Below, piece by piece: positions 16,881 through 25,205 of a stretch of 64,000 nucleotides of DNA. The position numbers and the translations under genes were made by a program. Position 1 is the stretch's first letter, and each line of letters opens with the position of its first letter. The stretch comes from Actinomadura sp. DC4 (lineage in GTDB: Bacteria; Actinomycetota; Actinomycetes; Streptosporangiales; Streptosporangiaceae): positions 186,001 to 250,000 of the forward strand of contig NZ_JAUEQY010000002.1 of assembly GCF_030406325.1 (NCBI RefSeq), given 5' to 3'. The notes beneath the pieces are model-generated. The model made no database searches, was not told the DNA's origin, and worked only from the letters and a program-made list of their open reading frames with translations.

Positions 16881-18335
16881 ATGACAATTAACGCGACCGA
16901 TATGCCGTCGGGGGACGAATGGTCGGCATTGCGAATCGCACGCCGCGTTCGCTCACAGCATCGGTTCAGCTTCGACGGTCAGGACACCGACGTCGTCCGC
17001 CTGCCGCCGGCCGCCGTGACCCGGCTCATCCAGCAGCTCGCGAGCACGGTGACGTCCAGCGTGCACCAGATCGTGCCGCTCGCCCCGCGCTTCGAGGCGG
17101 CCGACGCGTTCTCCGACACCGTCTGGCGCTCGCTCGCGGAGGACGAGGAGCGAAACGTGCAGGTCAAGCGCCTGCACTTATTGCCCTCCGGGAGAGGCGA
17201 CCAGGACCTGGCCGACCCGCGCGACGAGAGCCCGCGGTACGAGGTGCGCGGCCTGCCCATCCAGCAGCTCATCGACGAGGAGCCGGCCGCCCTGCCGCTG
17301 AGCAACGTGTGGCTGATCGACGGCACGACGGTCGTCACGCAGGAGCCGCAGGGCTCGCCCTTCTGGCAGGTCAGCACGCGAACGGCCGACGTCGAGCGGT
17401 TCCGTGAGATGTGGAACAGGCTCTGGAGCCGCGCGGAGACCACCTGGGAGAGCGTCCCGGCCGGCCTCGACCTCACCGAGCAGCTCGTGCTCAGCGCCGA
17501 CACGATGGCCACCATCGCGCCCTTCTCCTGCATCCAGCCGACGGACGGGCGGTCGACCTGCTCGTGGTACCACGGCGTCTGGCAGCACCTGCGGCTGTTC
17601 AACATGGTGAGCAGCCCGGACTGGCACTCCCCGTTCTACGAGCACGCCCTCGACCAGGCGTTCCACGGGCTGGCCGGGGAGAAGCAACCGCGGGTGCTGA
17701 TCACCGGGACTGCCGACTACACGCTCCTCGCGTACGTCCTGCGGGCGGCCGCGAACGCGCGGGCCGACGCCGGGATCACGGTGGTGGACCGCTGCCGTAC
17801 CGCGCTCCTGTCGTGCCAGTGGTACTCCCAGCGGTGGGCGACGCAAGAAGCCCTCGGTACCTGCACGGTCGACGTACGCGAGGCGGACGTGCTGGAGATC
17901 GCGCCCGATCCGGTCCGCTATCACCTGATCACCACCGACGGTTTCCTCACCCGCCTGGAGACGAGCACCGCCAAAGAGGTGATCCGGTCCTGGCACGAGC
18001 TGCTCGAGCCGGGCGGCACGGTGATCACGACCGTGCGCGTGCATCCGCTCGACGCGCCCAGGGGAAGCGTGCTCGACGAGGTGTCCGACTTCGCCCTGCG
18101 GGCCCGCGACCGCGCACAACGCTGGCGCCGATATCTCAAGTCGCGGGTCAACGACATCACCTCGGCGGCACAGCAGTACGCCCTCTCGATGCGCAGTCAG
18201 GACCTCGGCGACGCCGCGACCATCGGCCGGCTCTTCGCCGAACAGGGTTTCAAGATCAGATATTCGAGCCTGAATTCCGTCCCGGGCGAGCTTCGTCCCG
18301 CGACCTACATTCAGATCATCGCCGGAAAGCTCTAA
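16881..18335 (+). CDS. Two-domain protein: PLD-like sensor fold plus class I methyltransferase-like domain
   Basis: Protein of 484 residues; ATG at 16881 preceded by AAAGGCGG. The C-terminal half (about 235-484) reads as a Rossmann methyltransferase. It has a motif I-like strand PRVLITGTADYTLLAYVL (270-287), an acidic end of strand 2 (ITVVDRC, Asp303), a DVREADV strand (331-337), and the motif-IV-like ITTDGFL. A post-motif LLEPGGTVITTVRV (374-387) follows. Motif I lacks the usual GxGxG, so binding of SAM is uncertain. The N-terminal part (about 40-190) resembles the PLD-like sensor module of some actinobacterial regulators: VQVKRLHLL, then LSNVWLIDGTTVV, then VERFREMWNRLW. No helix-turn-helix is evident. 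It is the first gene of the 16.9-21.6 kb cassette and has no metabolic link to its flanks. Confidence 0.65.
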   Translation: MTINATDMPSGDEWSALRIARRVRSQHRFSFDGQDTDVVRLPPAAVTRLIQQLASTVTSSVHQIVPLAPRFEAADAFSDTVWRSLAEDEERNVQVKRLHLLPSGRGDQDLADPRDESPRYEVRGLPIQQLIDEEPAALPLSNVWLIDGTTVVTQEPQGSPFWQVSTRTADVERFREMWNRLWSRAETTWESVPAGLDLTEQLVLSADTMATIAPFSCIQPTDGRSTCSWYHGVWQHLRLFNMVSSPDWHSPFYEHALDQAFHGLAGEKQPRVLITGTADYTLLAYVLRAAANARADAGITVVDRCRTALLSCQWYSQRWATQEALGTCTVDVREADVLEIAPDPVRYHLITTDGFLTRLETSTAKEVIRSWHELLEPGGTVITTVRVHPLDAPRGSVLDEVSDFALRARDRAQRWRRYLKSRVNDITSAAQQYALSMRSQDLGDAATIGRLFAEQGFKIRYSSLNSVPGELRPATYIQIIAGKL

Positions 18336-18433
18336 GCGCCACCGCACGGTCGAGGAACGAGGTCGCCGAGATCATTTTGGATTTCGGCGGCGGGGGGCTC
18401 GTTCATCCACTTCTCTGGGTGAAGAAGAGGTCG

Positions 18434-21187
18434 ATGTCCACGGAGCCCGCTGACTGGAAAGAGTTCCAAGACCGTCTGGCGGACGAAGACGAACGCGGTG
18501 CCGTCGAGGTCCTCGCCGAGATGGTCGCCGCCGCGCGGGGCGCCGCGGTCGGCCCGAGCCGGGAACCGCTGTTGCGCGTGCGTACGACCTTCGCCGCGGG
18601 CGACGGCCGGCCGTCGGTGTCGTGGCGTGTCTCCGCACCCCGCTCGGACCAGGCGATCGACCTGCGCCTGCCCTTGTCGGACCTGCGAAGGGCGGCCGCG
18701 TCGGGTGAGACGGTCCTGCGGATCCTGGCGTACGCGCTGGCGGCGCACTACCGGGGGCAGCCGGAGTCGCGCTGGCACCCGCACGCCTTCGGCCGGGCGC
18801 ACCCCGCGGAACCCTCGGCGATGCTCGACCGCGTCCGTCGCTACCGGCTCCTGCTGGAGAACGAGACGATCGACCAGCACCTCGGCAACGACCTCGACGT
18901 CCTGGTGTACGGGAAGGTCGGCGTCGGCAAGACGATGATGGCGACCTGGCACGCCTCCCGGCATCTGGAGGAGGACGGCGGCCTGGTGTGGCTGGACCTG
19001 ACCGACCCGTACGACTGCGACGAGTCGGTCGCCTACGGCCTGCTCACCATGGAGCGGTGGCCGAGGACGCTGGTCGTCGTCGACAACGTGCAGGCCAACG
19101 TCTCGGCCGCGCGCGGAGTCTTCGACCTGGTGAACCAGCTGCGCGCCGAGATGCGGCTCGGGCTCGTCGTCCTGGCCACCGGGTCGCCGCTGACGGCCCA
19201 GGTCGAGCCGCCGCTGTCCTCGACGCATCTGGTCCTGGTGCCGATCAACAACCGGAGGGTCGTCCAGGCGATCCTTCACGACGCCGAGGACCTGCCACCC
19301 GGCGACCGGCAGTGCGTCGAGGACCTCGCCGACGGCGACTGCTTCCTCGCGACCAAGGCCCTCGAACTCCGGCAGCGCCTTCACCGGGTGCCGGACATGG
19401 GGGAGCTGGTGGACTATGTCGCCGAGAGCATCGGCGTCGACCGGGTGAGCTCCGGGGCGCGGCGCACGCTGTACACCCTGGCATGCCTGTCGCTGTTCGA
19501 GATCGAGATGCCCCGGCGCCAGAGCGTCAGCAACGGGCTGGAGGGCCTGGAGGAGCTGCGGTCGGCCGAGCTCGTCCACCTCAACGACGAGTCCTACACC
19601 ATCGGCCCGCGGTCGCAGGCCAAGCTGCTGGTCCGTCACATCAAGCGATCGTGGCAGGAGCGCCAGGCCCTGCCGAGCCCGGACAGGGTCGTCTACGAGC
19701 ACCTCCAGCGCTCCGGCGCGGCGCAGATCAAGGCGACGCTGAACCGCCTCGAGCTCCTCCCCTTCGGGCACGAGGGACCGTTCGACCCCAAGCAGCTCGC
19801 GAGCGCCTGGAGCGCTCTGGGGTTCCTCGGGGACTCCCTCGCCGGGCGTGTGCTGGACGATCCCGGGTGGGGGGACGAGGTGGCGTCGGCCGCCTTCGCC
19901 GGCATCGCCCTGTCCTACCTGGGCAAGGCGGACGCTTGGCGCGAGTGCGCGAACTTCGTCCGTGGCCGGTGGAGCTACGACACGTCCGGTGACCTGCCCA
20001 CCTGGGTCGGCGAACCGTCCGCGGACCTCGACAGCTTCGTACGGATCCACGACCTGATGGCCGCCGAGAGCGCCGCCATCAACGGGGGCGCGCCCTCGGC
20101 GACGGCCCAGTCCCTCGCCCCGGAGACGGCGTGCCAGGGCTGGATGCTCGGCGTGCTCCTCAGCTTCGAGGCGACGGCGATCGATCGCGACCCGCCCCGG
20201 GTCGACCGCCTGCGGCATATCGCGCAGCAGGCGATCGAGGCGGGCACGTTCCGGTCCGCGCAGATGCCCTGGATCACCGCTCAGATGATCCTGGGCCTGT
20301 GCCTGGCCGGTTACGACGAGACCGACCACGCGATCCAGCAGGCGTGCAGGTGGCTGTGCCAGGACAAGAGGCTGGGCGGCGCGTACGAGTCGGGCTGGCA
20401 CAACGGCGTCGCCGGCGACGCCTCCGACGCGATGTCGACGGCCCTGTGCCTGTCCGCCCTCCTGCACGCGGGGTACCCGCAGCCGGCGAAGGTGCGCACC
20501 AGCTACGAGCGTCTGTGCCTGGCCCAGGACAGCATGGTGACCAACAACCAGGAGACCGAGCTGTCCCTGATCGTCGAGGCCCGGATCCGCACCGGGGACG
20601 AGTGGGAGGACCTCAAACCCGCGATCATCCACCTGCTCGGCTGGGCCACCCGCGCCGACCGGCGCGGCCCCGAGCTGCGGGCGACCCGCCCCGGCGAGCC
20701 GCTGAGCGCGAGCGCCAAGGCTCCCTTCATCGCCGTCCAGCTGTGGATCATCATCTGGACGACCGTCAACCGCGAACTCCGCCGCATGCTGCACGAACTG
20801 TGGGGCATGGAAGACCTCCTGCCTCCCCCGCGGCCCGTCAACACCGGCCGGCCCGCCGCCGACCGCTCACGGGAGCCGGCGGTGCCGCTCCGCGCGATCG
20901 AGGCCGACGTCAACCGCGCGATCACCCGGCTGCGACGGGAGATCGAAGAGCACATCAACACCCGCGCGAGCATGATCGACGACCTTCTTCCCTCCGTACA
21001 GGCGACGTTCCAGCGCAGGCTGGACCTGTGGAACTCACGCGGCCAGACGCTGGACGCGATCGAGCACGAACTGGCACACGGAGGCGTCTCCGGGATGCTC
21101 GTCTCGAAGCTCAACACTCTGGGACAGGAGATCATTCGTTCGGGCTGGCGCCGCATTCCCGATCCGAACGCCCGAGGGGAACCATGA
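18434..21187 (+). CDS. Large STAND/AAA-like P-loop NTPase with helical C-terminal region
   Basis: Protein of 917 residues; ATG at 18434 after AAGAAGAGG. Walker A is GKVGVGKT (160-167), Walker B is TLVVVD (212-217), and a sensor-like strand LVVLATGS lies at 244-251. It is followed by a lid-like helical segment (CVEDLADGDCFLATKALEL). Residues 1-150 form a separate N-terminal domain. Residues 330-830 are helical and include AYESGWHNGVAGDASDAMS, which recalls alpha/alpha-toroid repeats, and the C-terminus (about 850-905) could form a coiled coil. STAND-like NTPases act as switches in signalling and anti-phage defence; no effector domain is recognisable in this chain. Its stop overlaps the next ATG, coupling it to the small membrane protein. 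Confidence 0.7.
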   Translation: MSTEPADWKEFQDRLADEDERGAVEVLAEMVAAARGAAVGPSREPLLRVRTTFAAGDGRPSVSWRVSAPRSDQAIDLRLPLSDLRRAAASGETVLRILAYALAAHYRGQPESRWHPHAFGRAHPAEPSAMLDRVRRYRLLLENETIDQHLGNDLDVLVYGKVGVGKTMMATWHASRHLEEDGGLVWLDLTDPYDCDESVAYGLLTMERWPRTLVVVDNVQANVSAARGVFDLVNQLRAEMRLGLVVLATGSPLTAQVEPPLSSTHLVLVPINNRRVVQAILHDAEDLPPGDRQCVEDLADGDCFLATKALELRQRLHRVPDMGELVDYVAESIGVDRVSSGARRTLYTLACLSLFEIEMPRRQSVSNGLEGLEELRSAELVHLNDESYTIGPRSQAKLLVRHIKRSWQERQALPSPDRVVYEHLQRSGAAQIKATLNRLELLPFGHEGPFDPKQLASAWSALGFLGDSLAGRVLDDPGWGDEVASAAFAGIALSYLGKADAWRECANFVRGRWSYDTSGDLPTWVGEPSADLDSFVRIHDLMAAESAAINGGAPSATAQSLAPETACQGWMLGVLLSFEATAIDRDPPRVDRLRHIAQQAIEAGTFRSAQMPWITAQMILGLCLAGYDETDHAIQQACRWLCQDKRLGGAYESGWHNGVAGDASDAMSTALCLSALLHAGYPQPAKVRTSYERLCLAQDSMVTNNQETELSLIVEARIRTGDEWEDLKPAIIHLLGWATRADRRGPELRATRPGEPLSASAKAPFIAVQLWIIIWTTVNRELRRMLHELWGMEDLLPPPRPVNTGRPAADRSREPAVPLRAIEADVNRAITRLRREIEEHINTRASMIDDLLPSVQATFQRRLDLWNSRGQTLDAIEHELAHGGVSGMLVSKLNTLGQEIIRSGWRRIPDPNARGEP

Positions 21188-21570
21188 AGCTCGCGCCCCC
21201 GCCGATGCTGACCGAGCGGGTCCTGCCCTCCTCCCTGCTGAACTTCCTCGCCGGTCTGCTCGCGGGCGCGGGCATCAACCTGCTGACGGCCGTGGAGACC
21301 GGGCCGACCGAGGTGCCGTCGGGAAAGATCGTGGTGGACTCCACCGCCTGGGTGGCGGCGTCGGTGTTCGCCGCGTGGGCCGCGCACATCGCCAACGGGG
21401 CGGAGCGCCGGGCCGATCTCGCGATGGACGAGCACCTCACCGCCGAGGAGAAGAACGGGATCTTCCGCACGGAGTCGGCGCGCATCTCCGGTAAGTTCTG
21501 GTCGCTCGTCAGCCTCACGGCCGCCTCCGTGCTGCTGGCGATCCTCCTCATCCCGCGCCTGGTGATCTGA
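21184..21570 (+). CDS. Small three-helix membrane protein coupled to the NTPase
   Basis: Protein of 128 residues starting at ATG 21184, overlapping the NTPase stop as ATGA. Three hydrophobic segments are visible: about 17-36 (LLNFLAGLLAGAGINLLTAV), about 53-72 (TAWVAASVFAAWAAHIANG) and about 105-127 (FWSLVSLTAASVLLAILLIPRLV). A charged loop with ERRADLAMDEHLTAEEKNG lies between helices 2 and 3. Size and topology resemble small membrane effectors coupled to NTPases in bacterial conflict systems, but no family motif is recognised. Translational coupling to the NTPase implies the two are needed in proportion. Confidence 0.75.
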   Translation: MKLAPPPMLTERVLPSSLLNFLAGLLAGAGINLLTAVETGPTEVPSGKIVVDSTAWVAASVFAAWAAHIANGAERRADLAMDEHLTAEEKNGIFRTESARISGKFWSLVSLTAASVLLAILLIPRLVI

Positions 21571-21576
21571 TCCCGG

Positions 21577-21607
21577 CCCGCCGAATCTTGACCCGCCGAA
21601 GCCTTGA
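21577..21607 (+). repeat. Imperfect tandem repeat CCCGCCGAA..CTTGA
   Basis: Two adjacent copies, CCCGCCGAATCTTGA (21577-21591) and CCCGCCGAAGCCTTGA (21592-21607), begin seven nt after the cassette's last stop. The second copy supplies the -35 of the presumed glutamine-synthetase promoter. The duplication lies exactly at the right edge of the inserted-looking cassette. Confidence 0.6.
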
Positions 21608-21654
21608 CACGGCACAGCTCAGACGCATCAATGGTCGCAAAACACACCATTAAT
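21604..21654 (+). promoter_or_regulatory. Promoter and operator-like palindrome upstream of the glutamine-synthetase gene
   Basis: A perfect -35 TTGACA (21604-21609) is followed after 17 nt by ATCAAT (21627-21632) as a weak -10. Overlapping the -10 is an inverted repeat ATCAATGGT / ACCATTAAT (21627-21635 and 21646-21654, eight of nine matches). The TGGT...ACCA halves resemble GntR/FadR-type sites. Either of the two GntR-superfamily regulators encoded upstream could bind here. Confidence 0.45.
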
Positions 21655-21710
21655 TTCGAAGATCAGCTCTCCGGGCGCTCCGTGCCCGCCGTCCCCCGAA
21701 AGAGAGCATC

Positions 21711-23075
21711 GTGCCGAACCGAGGTCTGCTCACTCTGGAGCAACTGTGGGTCGAGGTGGAGGCGGACCGGATCGACACGGTCCTCATCGTCGTCACCGAC
21801 ATGCAAGGAAGGCTGCAGGGCAAACGCCTGTCCGCCCGATTCTTCCTGGAAGAGGTGGCGGCGCACGGGTCGGAGGGGTGCAACTACCTGCTCGCGGTCG
21901 ACGTCGACATGAACACCGTCGACGGGTACGCCATGTCGTCGTGGGAGCGCGGGTACGGCGACTTCGTCATGCGCCCCGACCTGTCCACACTGCGCGCGAT
22001 GCCGTGGCATGACGGGTCCGCGCTGGTGTTCGCCGATCTTTCGTGGGAGGACGGAAAGGACGTCGTCGCGTCGCCGCGGCAGATCCTGCGGCACCAGCTC
22101 GCCCGGCTCGCCGAGCGCGGCTGGGGCGCGTACGTCGGCACCGAGCTGGAGTTCCTGGTCTTCCAGGACTCCTACGAAGACGCGTGGAACCGGCACTACC
22201 AGGACCTGACGCCGGCCAACCAGTACAACGTCGACTACTCGATCATGGGGACGTCGCGCGTCGAGCCGCTGCTGCGCCGGATCCGCAACTCCATGGACCG
22301 CGCCGGGATGTACGTCGAGTCGGCCAAGGGCGAGTGCAACCTCGGCCAGCACGAGATCGCCTTCCGCTACGCCGACGCGCTGAGCACCTGCGACAACCAC
22401 GTGCTCTACAAGACCGGCGCGAAGGAGATCGCGGCCCAGGAGGGCATGTCGATCACCTTCATGGCCAAGCCGAACGAGCGGGAGGGCAACTCCTGCCACA
22501 TCCACATCTCGCTGCGGGCCGACGACGGCACGCCGGTGATGTACGGCGACGGAGAGCACGGGCTCTCGCCGATCGGTGAGCACTTCATCGCCGGGCAGCT
22601 CGCCTGCATGCGCGACTTCACCCTCCTGTACGCGCCGAACGTCAACTCCTACAAGCGATTCGCGCCGGGCTCGTTCGCGCCGACCGCGATCAAGTGGGGG
22701 CTGGACAACCGCACCTGCGCGCTGCGGCTCGTCGGCCACTCCGGCTCGTCGCTGCGCATCGAGAACCGCGTCCCCGGCGGCGACGTGAACCCCTACCTCG
22801 CCGTGTCGGCGCTGATCGCCGCCGGCCTGTACGGCATCGAGAACGAGCTGTCGCTGGAGGACGCCTACGGCGGGAACGCCTACAACTCCGGCGCCGACCA
22901 GGTACGCGCGACGCTGCGCGAGGCCTGCGCCGACTGGACCGGCAGCGCCCTCGCCCGTACGGCCTTCGGCGACGAGGTCGTGGACCACTACGCCAACAAC
23001 GCTCGCGTCGAGCTCGCGGCCTACGACCGCGCGGTGACCGACTGGGAGCTGTTCCGTAACTTCGAGCGCACCTGA
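21711..23075 (+). CDS. Glutamine-synthetase-like gamma-glutamyl-amine ligase
   Basis: Glutamine-synthetase fold of 454 residues. Visible landmarks are the metal-binding GTELEFLVF (about 143-151), ESAKGECNLGQHEIAF, FMAKPNEREGNSCHIHISL, and NVNSYKRFAPGSFAPTAIKWG. The segment RIENRVPGGDVNPYLAVSALIAAGLYG lies near the C-terminus. No adenylylation loop of GlnA1 type is evident. With an aldehyde dehydrogenase and a PuuD-like hydrolase following in the same transcript, it most likely glutamylates an amine (ethanolamine, as GlnA4 of Streptomyces, or a polyamine, as GlnA3/PuuA), not ammonia. GTG start at 21711 after AAAGAGAG. Stop and next start share bases (TGATG). Confidence 0.88.
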   Translation: MPNRGLLTLEQLWVEVEADRIDTVLIVVTDMQGRLQGKRLSARFFLEEVAAHGSEGCNYLLAVDVDMNTVDGYAMSSWERGYGDFVMRPDLSTLRAMPWHDGSALVFADLSWEDGKDVVASPRQILRHQLARLAERGWGAYVGTELEFLVFQDSYEDAWNRHYQDLTPANQYNVDYSIMGTSRVEPLLRRIRNSMDRAGMYVESAKGECNLGQHEIAFRYADALSTCDNHVLYKTGAKEIAAQEGMSITFMAKPNEREGNSCHIHISLRADDGTPVMYGDGEHGLSPIGEHFIAGQLACMRDFTLLYAPNVNSYKRFAPGSFAPTAIKWGLDNRTCALRLVGHSGSSLRIENRVPGGDVNPYLAVSALIAAGLYGIENELSLEDAYGGNAYNSGADQVRATLREACADWTGSALARTAFGDEVVDHYANNARVELAAYDRAVTDWELFRNFERT

Positions 23076-24418
23076 TGGCCTACCAGGTGATCAATCCGGC
23101 GACGGAGGAGGTCATCACGTCGGTGCCGATGGCGGACGCCGGGGAGGTCGACGCCGCCGTCGCCCGCGCCGCCGCGGCGTACGAGACCTGGCGGCACGTG
23201 GCCCCGGGCGACCGGGCCCGGTTGCTGCGCGCCTTCGCCACCGTGGTCGACGCGCACATCGAGGAGCTGGCCGGGCTGGAGGTGACCTCGGCCGGGCACC
23301 CGATCGGCCAGGCGCGCTGGGAGGCCGGGAACGTCCGCGACGTCCTGAACTACTACTCGGCGGCGCCGGAACGATTGTTCGGGCGGCAGATCCCGGCGCC
23401 GGGCGGGCTCGACGTGACGTTCCAGGAGCCGCTCGGCGTGGTCGGGATGATCGTGCCGTGGAACTTCCCGATGCCCATCCTGGGCTGGGGCATGGCGCCG
23501 GCGCTCGCGGCCGGCAACACGGTGATCGTCAAGCCCGCCGAGGCGACCCCGCTGACCGCGCGCCGCATCGGCGAGCTCGCCCTGGAGGCCGGGCTGCCTC
23601 CGGGCGTGCTGCAGGTCGTCCCCGGTGAGGGGCCGGTCGCCGGGCGGCGGCTGGTCGAGCACCCGGCCGTACGGAAGATCGTCTTCACCGGGTCGACGCG
23701 CGTGGGCAAGGAGATCATGGCGGCCTGCGCCACGCAGGTGAAGCGGCTGACGCTCGAACTCGGCGGGAAGAGCGCCAACATCGTCTTCGCCGACGCCGAC
23801 CTGCCCAAGGCCGCCGCGTCCGCGCCGTACGCGGTCTTCGACAACGCCGGGCAGGACTGCTGCGCCCGCTCGCGCGTGCTCGTGCAGCGCGGCGCGTACG
23901 ACGAGTTCATGGAAATGCTGGAAGTCGCGGTGCGCGGCGTCCGCGTGGGCGATCCGCACGCGGCGGAGACCGAGGTCGGGCCGCTGATCAGCGCCGCGCA
24001 CCGGGAGAAGGTCCGCGGTTTCGTCCGCGACGACGTCGCGTTCCAGGGGAGCTGCCCGGAGGGTCCGGGCTACTGGTTCCCGCCGACCGTGCTGACCGGG
24101 GACGGGCGTGCCTGGGAGGAGGAGATCTTCGGGCCGGTGGTGAGCGTCCTGCCGTTCGAGGACGAGGCCGACGCCGTACGCCTCGCCAACGACACCTCCT
24201 ACGGGCTGGCGGGTTCGATCTGGACCCGCGACGTGGGGCGCGCGCTGCGGATGGCGCGGGCGGTGGAGGCGGGCAACCTGTCCGTCAACTCCCACTCCGC
24301 GGTCCGCTACTGGACGCCGTTCGGCGGCTTCAAGCAGTCCGGCTTCGGCCGCGAGCTGGGCCCGGACGCCCTCGGCGCGTTCACCGAGACCAAGAACGTC
24401 TTCATCGCCACGGACTGA
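23075..24418 (+). CDS. NAD(P)-dependent aldehyde dehydrogenase
   Basis: Protein of 447 residues, slightly short of the 480-500 typical for the family because the N-terminus starts late (MAYQVINPATEE). Catalytic Glu is in LTLELGGKS (about 228), the nucleophile is in GQDCCARSR (about Cys262), and cofactor-binding PWNFPMP and FTGSTRVGKEI are present. It would oxidise the aldehyde formed from the glutamylated or free amine (for example gamma-glutamyl-aminobutyraldehyde or gamma-glutamyl-acetaldehyde) to the acid. Its ATG overlaps the ligase stop. The next gene is 22 nt downstream. Confidence 0.9.
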   Translation: MAYQVINPATEEVITSVPMADAGEVDAAVARAAAAYETWRHVAPGDRARLLRAFATVVDAHIEELAGLEVTSAGHPIGQARWEAGNVRDVLNYYSAAPERLFGRQIPAPGGLDVTFQEPLGVVGMIVPWNFPMPILGWGMAPALAAGNTVIVKPAEATPLTARRIGELALEAGLPPGVLQVVPGEGPVAGRRLVEHPAVRKIVFTGSTRVGKEIMAACATQVKRLTLELGGKSANIVFADADLPKAAASAPYAVFDNAGQDCCARSRVLVQRGAYDEFMEMLEVAVRGVRVGDPHAAETEVGPLISAAHREKVRGFVRDDVAFQGSCPEGPGYWFPPTVLTGDGRAWEEEIFGPVVSVLPFEDEADAVRLANDTSYGLAGSIWTRDVGRALRMARAVEAGNLSVNSHSAVRYWTPFGGFKQSGFGRELGPDALGAFTETKNVFIATD

Positions 24419-24440
24419 AGTTTTCCGAATCGGAGGATCA

Positions 24441-25205
24441 ATGTTGCGCCTGCAGGACCGCGTCGCGGTCGTCACCGGGGGTGCCAGCGGCATCGGGCTC
24501 GCGACGGCGCGGCGTCTCGCCCAAGAGGGCGCCAAGGTCGTGATCGCCGATCTCGACGAGACGACCGGATCGGGCGTGGCCACGGAGATCGGCGGGGCGT
24601 TCGTCCGCGCCGACGTGACGAGCGAGGTCGACGTGCGCGCGATGTACTCCTTCGCCCACGAGACGTACGGCTCGGTCGACATCGCGTTCAACAACGCCGG
24701 CATCTCCCCGCCCGAGGACGACTCGATCCTGACGACCGGCCTGGACGCCTGGCGGCGCGTGCAGGAGGTCAACCTCACCAGCGTGTACCTGTGCTGCAAG
24801 TACGTCATCCCGTACATGCAGGCGCAGGGGCGCGGCTCGATCATCAACACGGCCTCGTTCGTCGCGGTCATGGGCGCGGCGACCTCGCAGATCTCCTACA
24901 CCGCCTCCAAAGGCGGCGTGCTGGCGATGTCACGGGAGCTGGGCGTGCAGTTCGCCCGCGAGGGCATCCGGGTCAACGCGCTGTGCCCGGGGCCGGTGAA
25001 CACCCCGCTGCTGCAGGAACTGTTCGCGAAGGACCCCGAGCGCGCGGCGCGGCGGCTCGTGCACATCCCGATGGGGCGGTTCGCCGAGGCGACCGAGATC
25101 GCCGCCGCGGTGGCGTTCCTGGCCAGCGACGACGCCTCCTTCATCACGGCGGCGGAGTTCCTGGTGGACGGCGGCATCTCGGGCGCGTACGTCACGCCCG
25201 CATGA
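24441..25205 (+). CDS. SDR-family NAD(P)-dependent oxidoreductase
   Basis: Classical short-chain dehydrogenase of 254 residues. Cofactor motif TGGASGIG (about 12-19), NNAG (about 85), catalytic Ser in INTASFVAV, and the intact Tyr-x-x-x-Lys pair in SYTASKGGV (about 153-157). The C-terminal FLVDGGISGAYVTPA is typical. It follows the aldehyde dehydrogenase and overlaps the hydrolase start by four nt, so it belongs to the gamma-glutamyl-amine operon. Its substrate (alcohol or amino alcohol to carbonyl) is not determined by sequence. ATG at 24441 preceded by CGGAGGATCA. Confidence 0.9.
   Translation: MLRLQDRVAVVTGGASGIGLATARRLAQEGAKVVIADLDETTGSGVATEIGGAFVRADVTSEVDVRAMYSFAHETYGSVDIAFNNAGISPPEDDSILTTGLDAWRRVQEVNLTSVYLCCKYVIPYMQAQGRGSIINTASFVAVMGAATSQISYTASKGGVLAMSRELGVQFAREGIRVNALCPGPVNTPLLQELFAKDPERAARRLVHIPMGRFAEATEIAAAVAFLASDDASFITAAEFLVDGGISGAYVTPA

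Noticed and set aside
18332-20794. An 820-codon open frame on the minus strand across the NTPase gene.
   Set aside because: Composition is Arg/Gly/Asp-rich shadow sequence; the plus strand has Walker A/B, a ribosome site and ATGA coupling.
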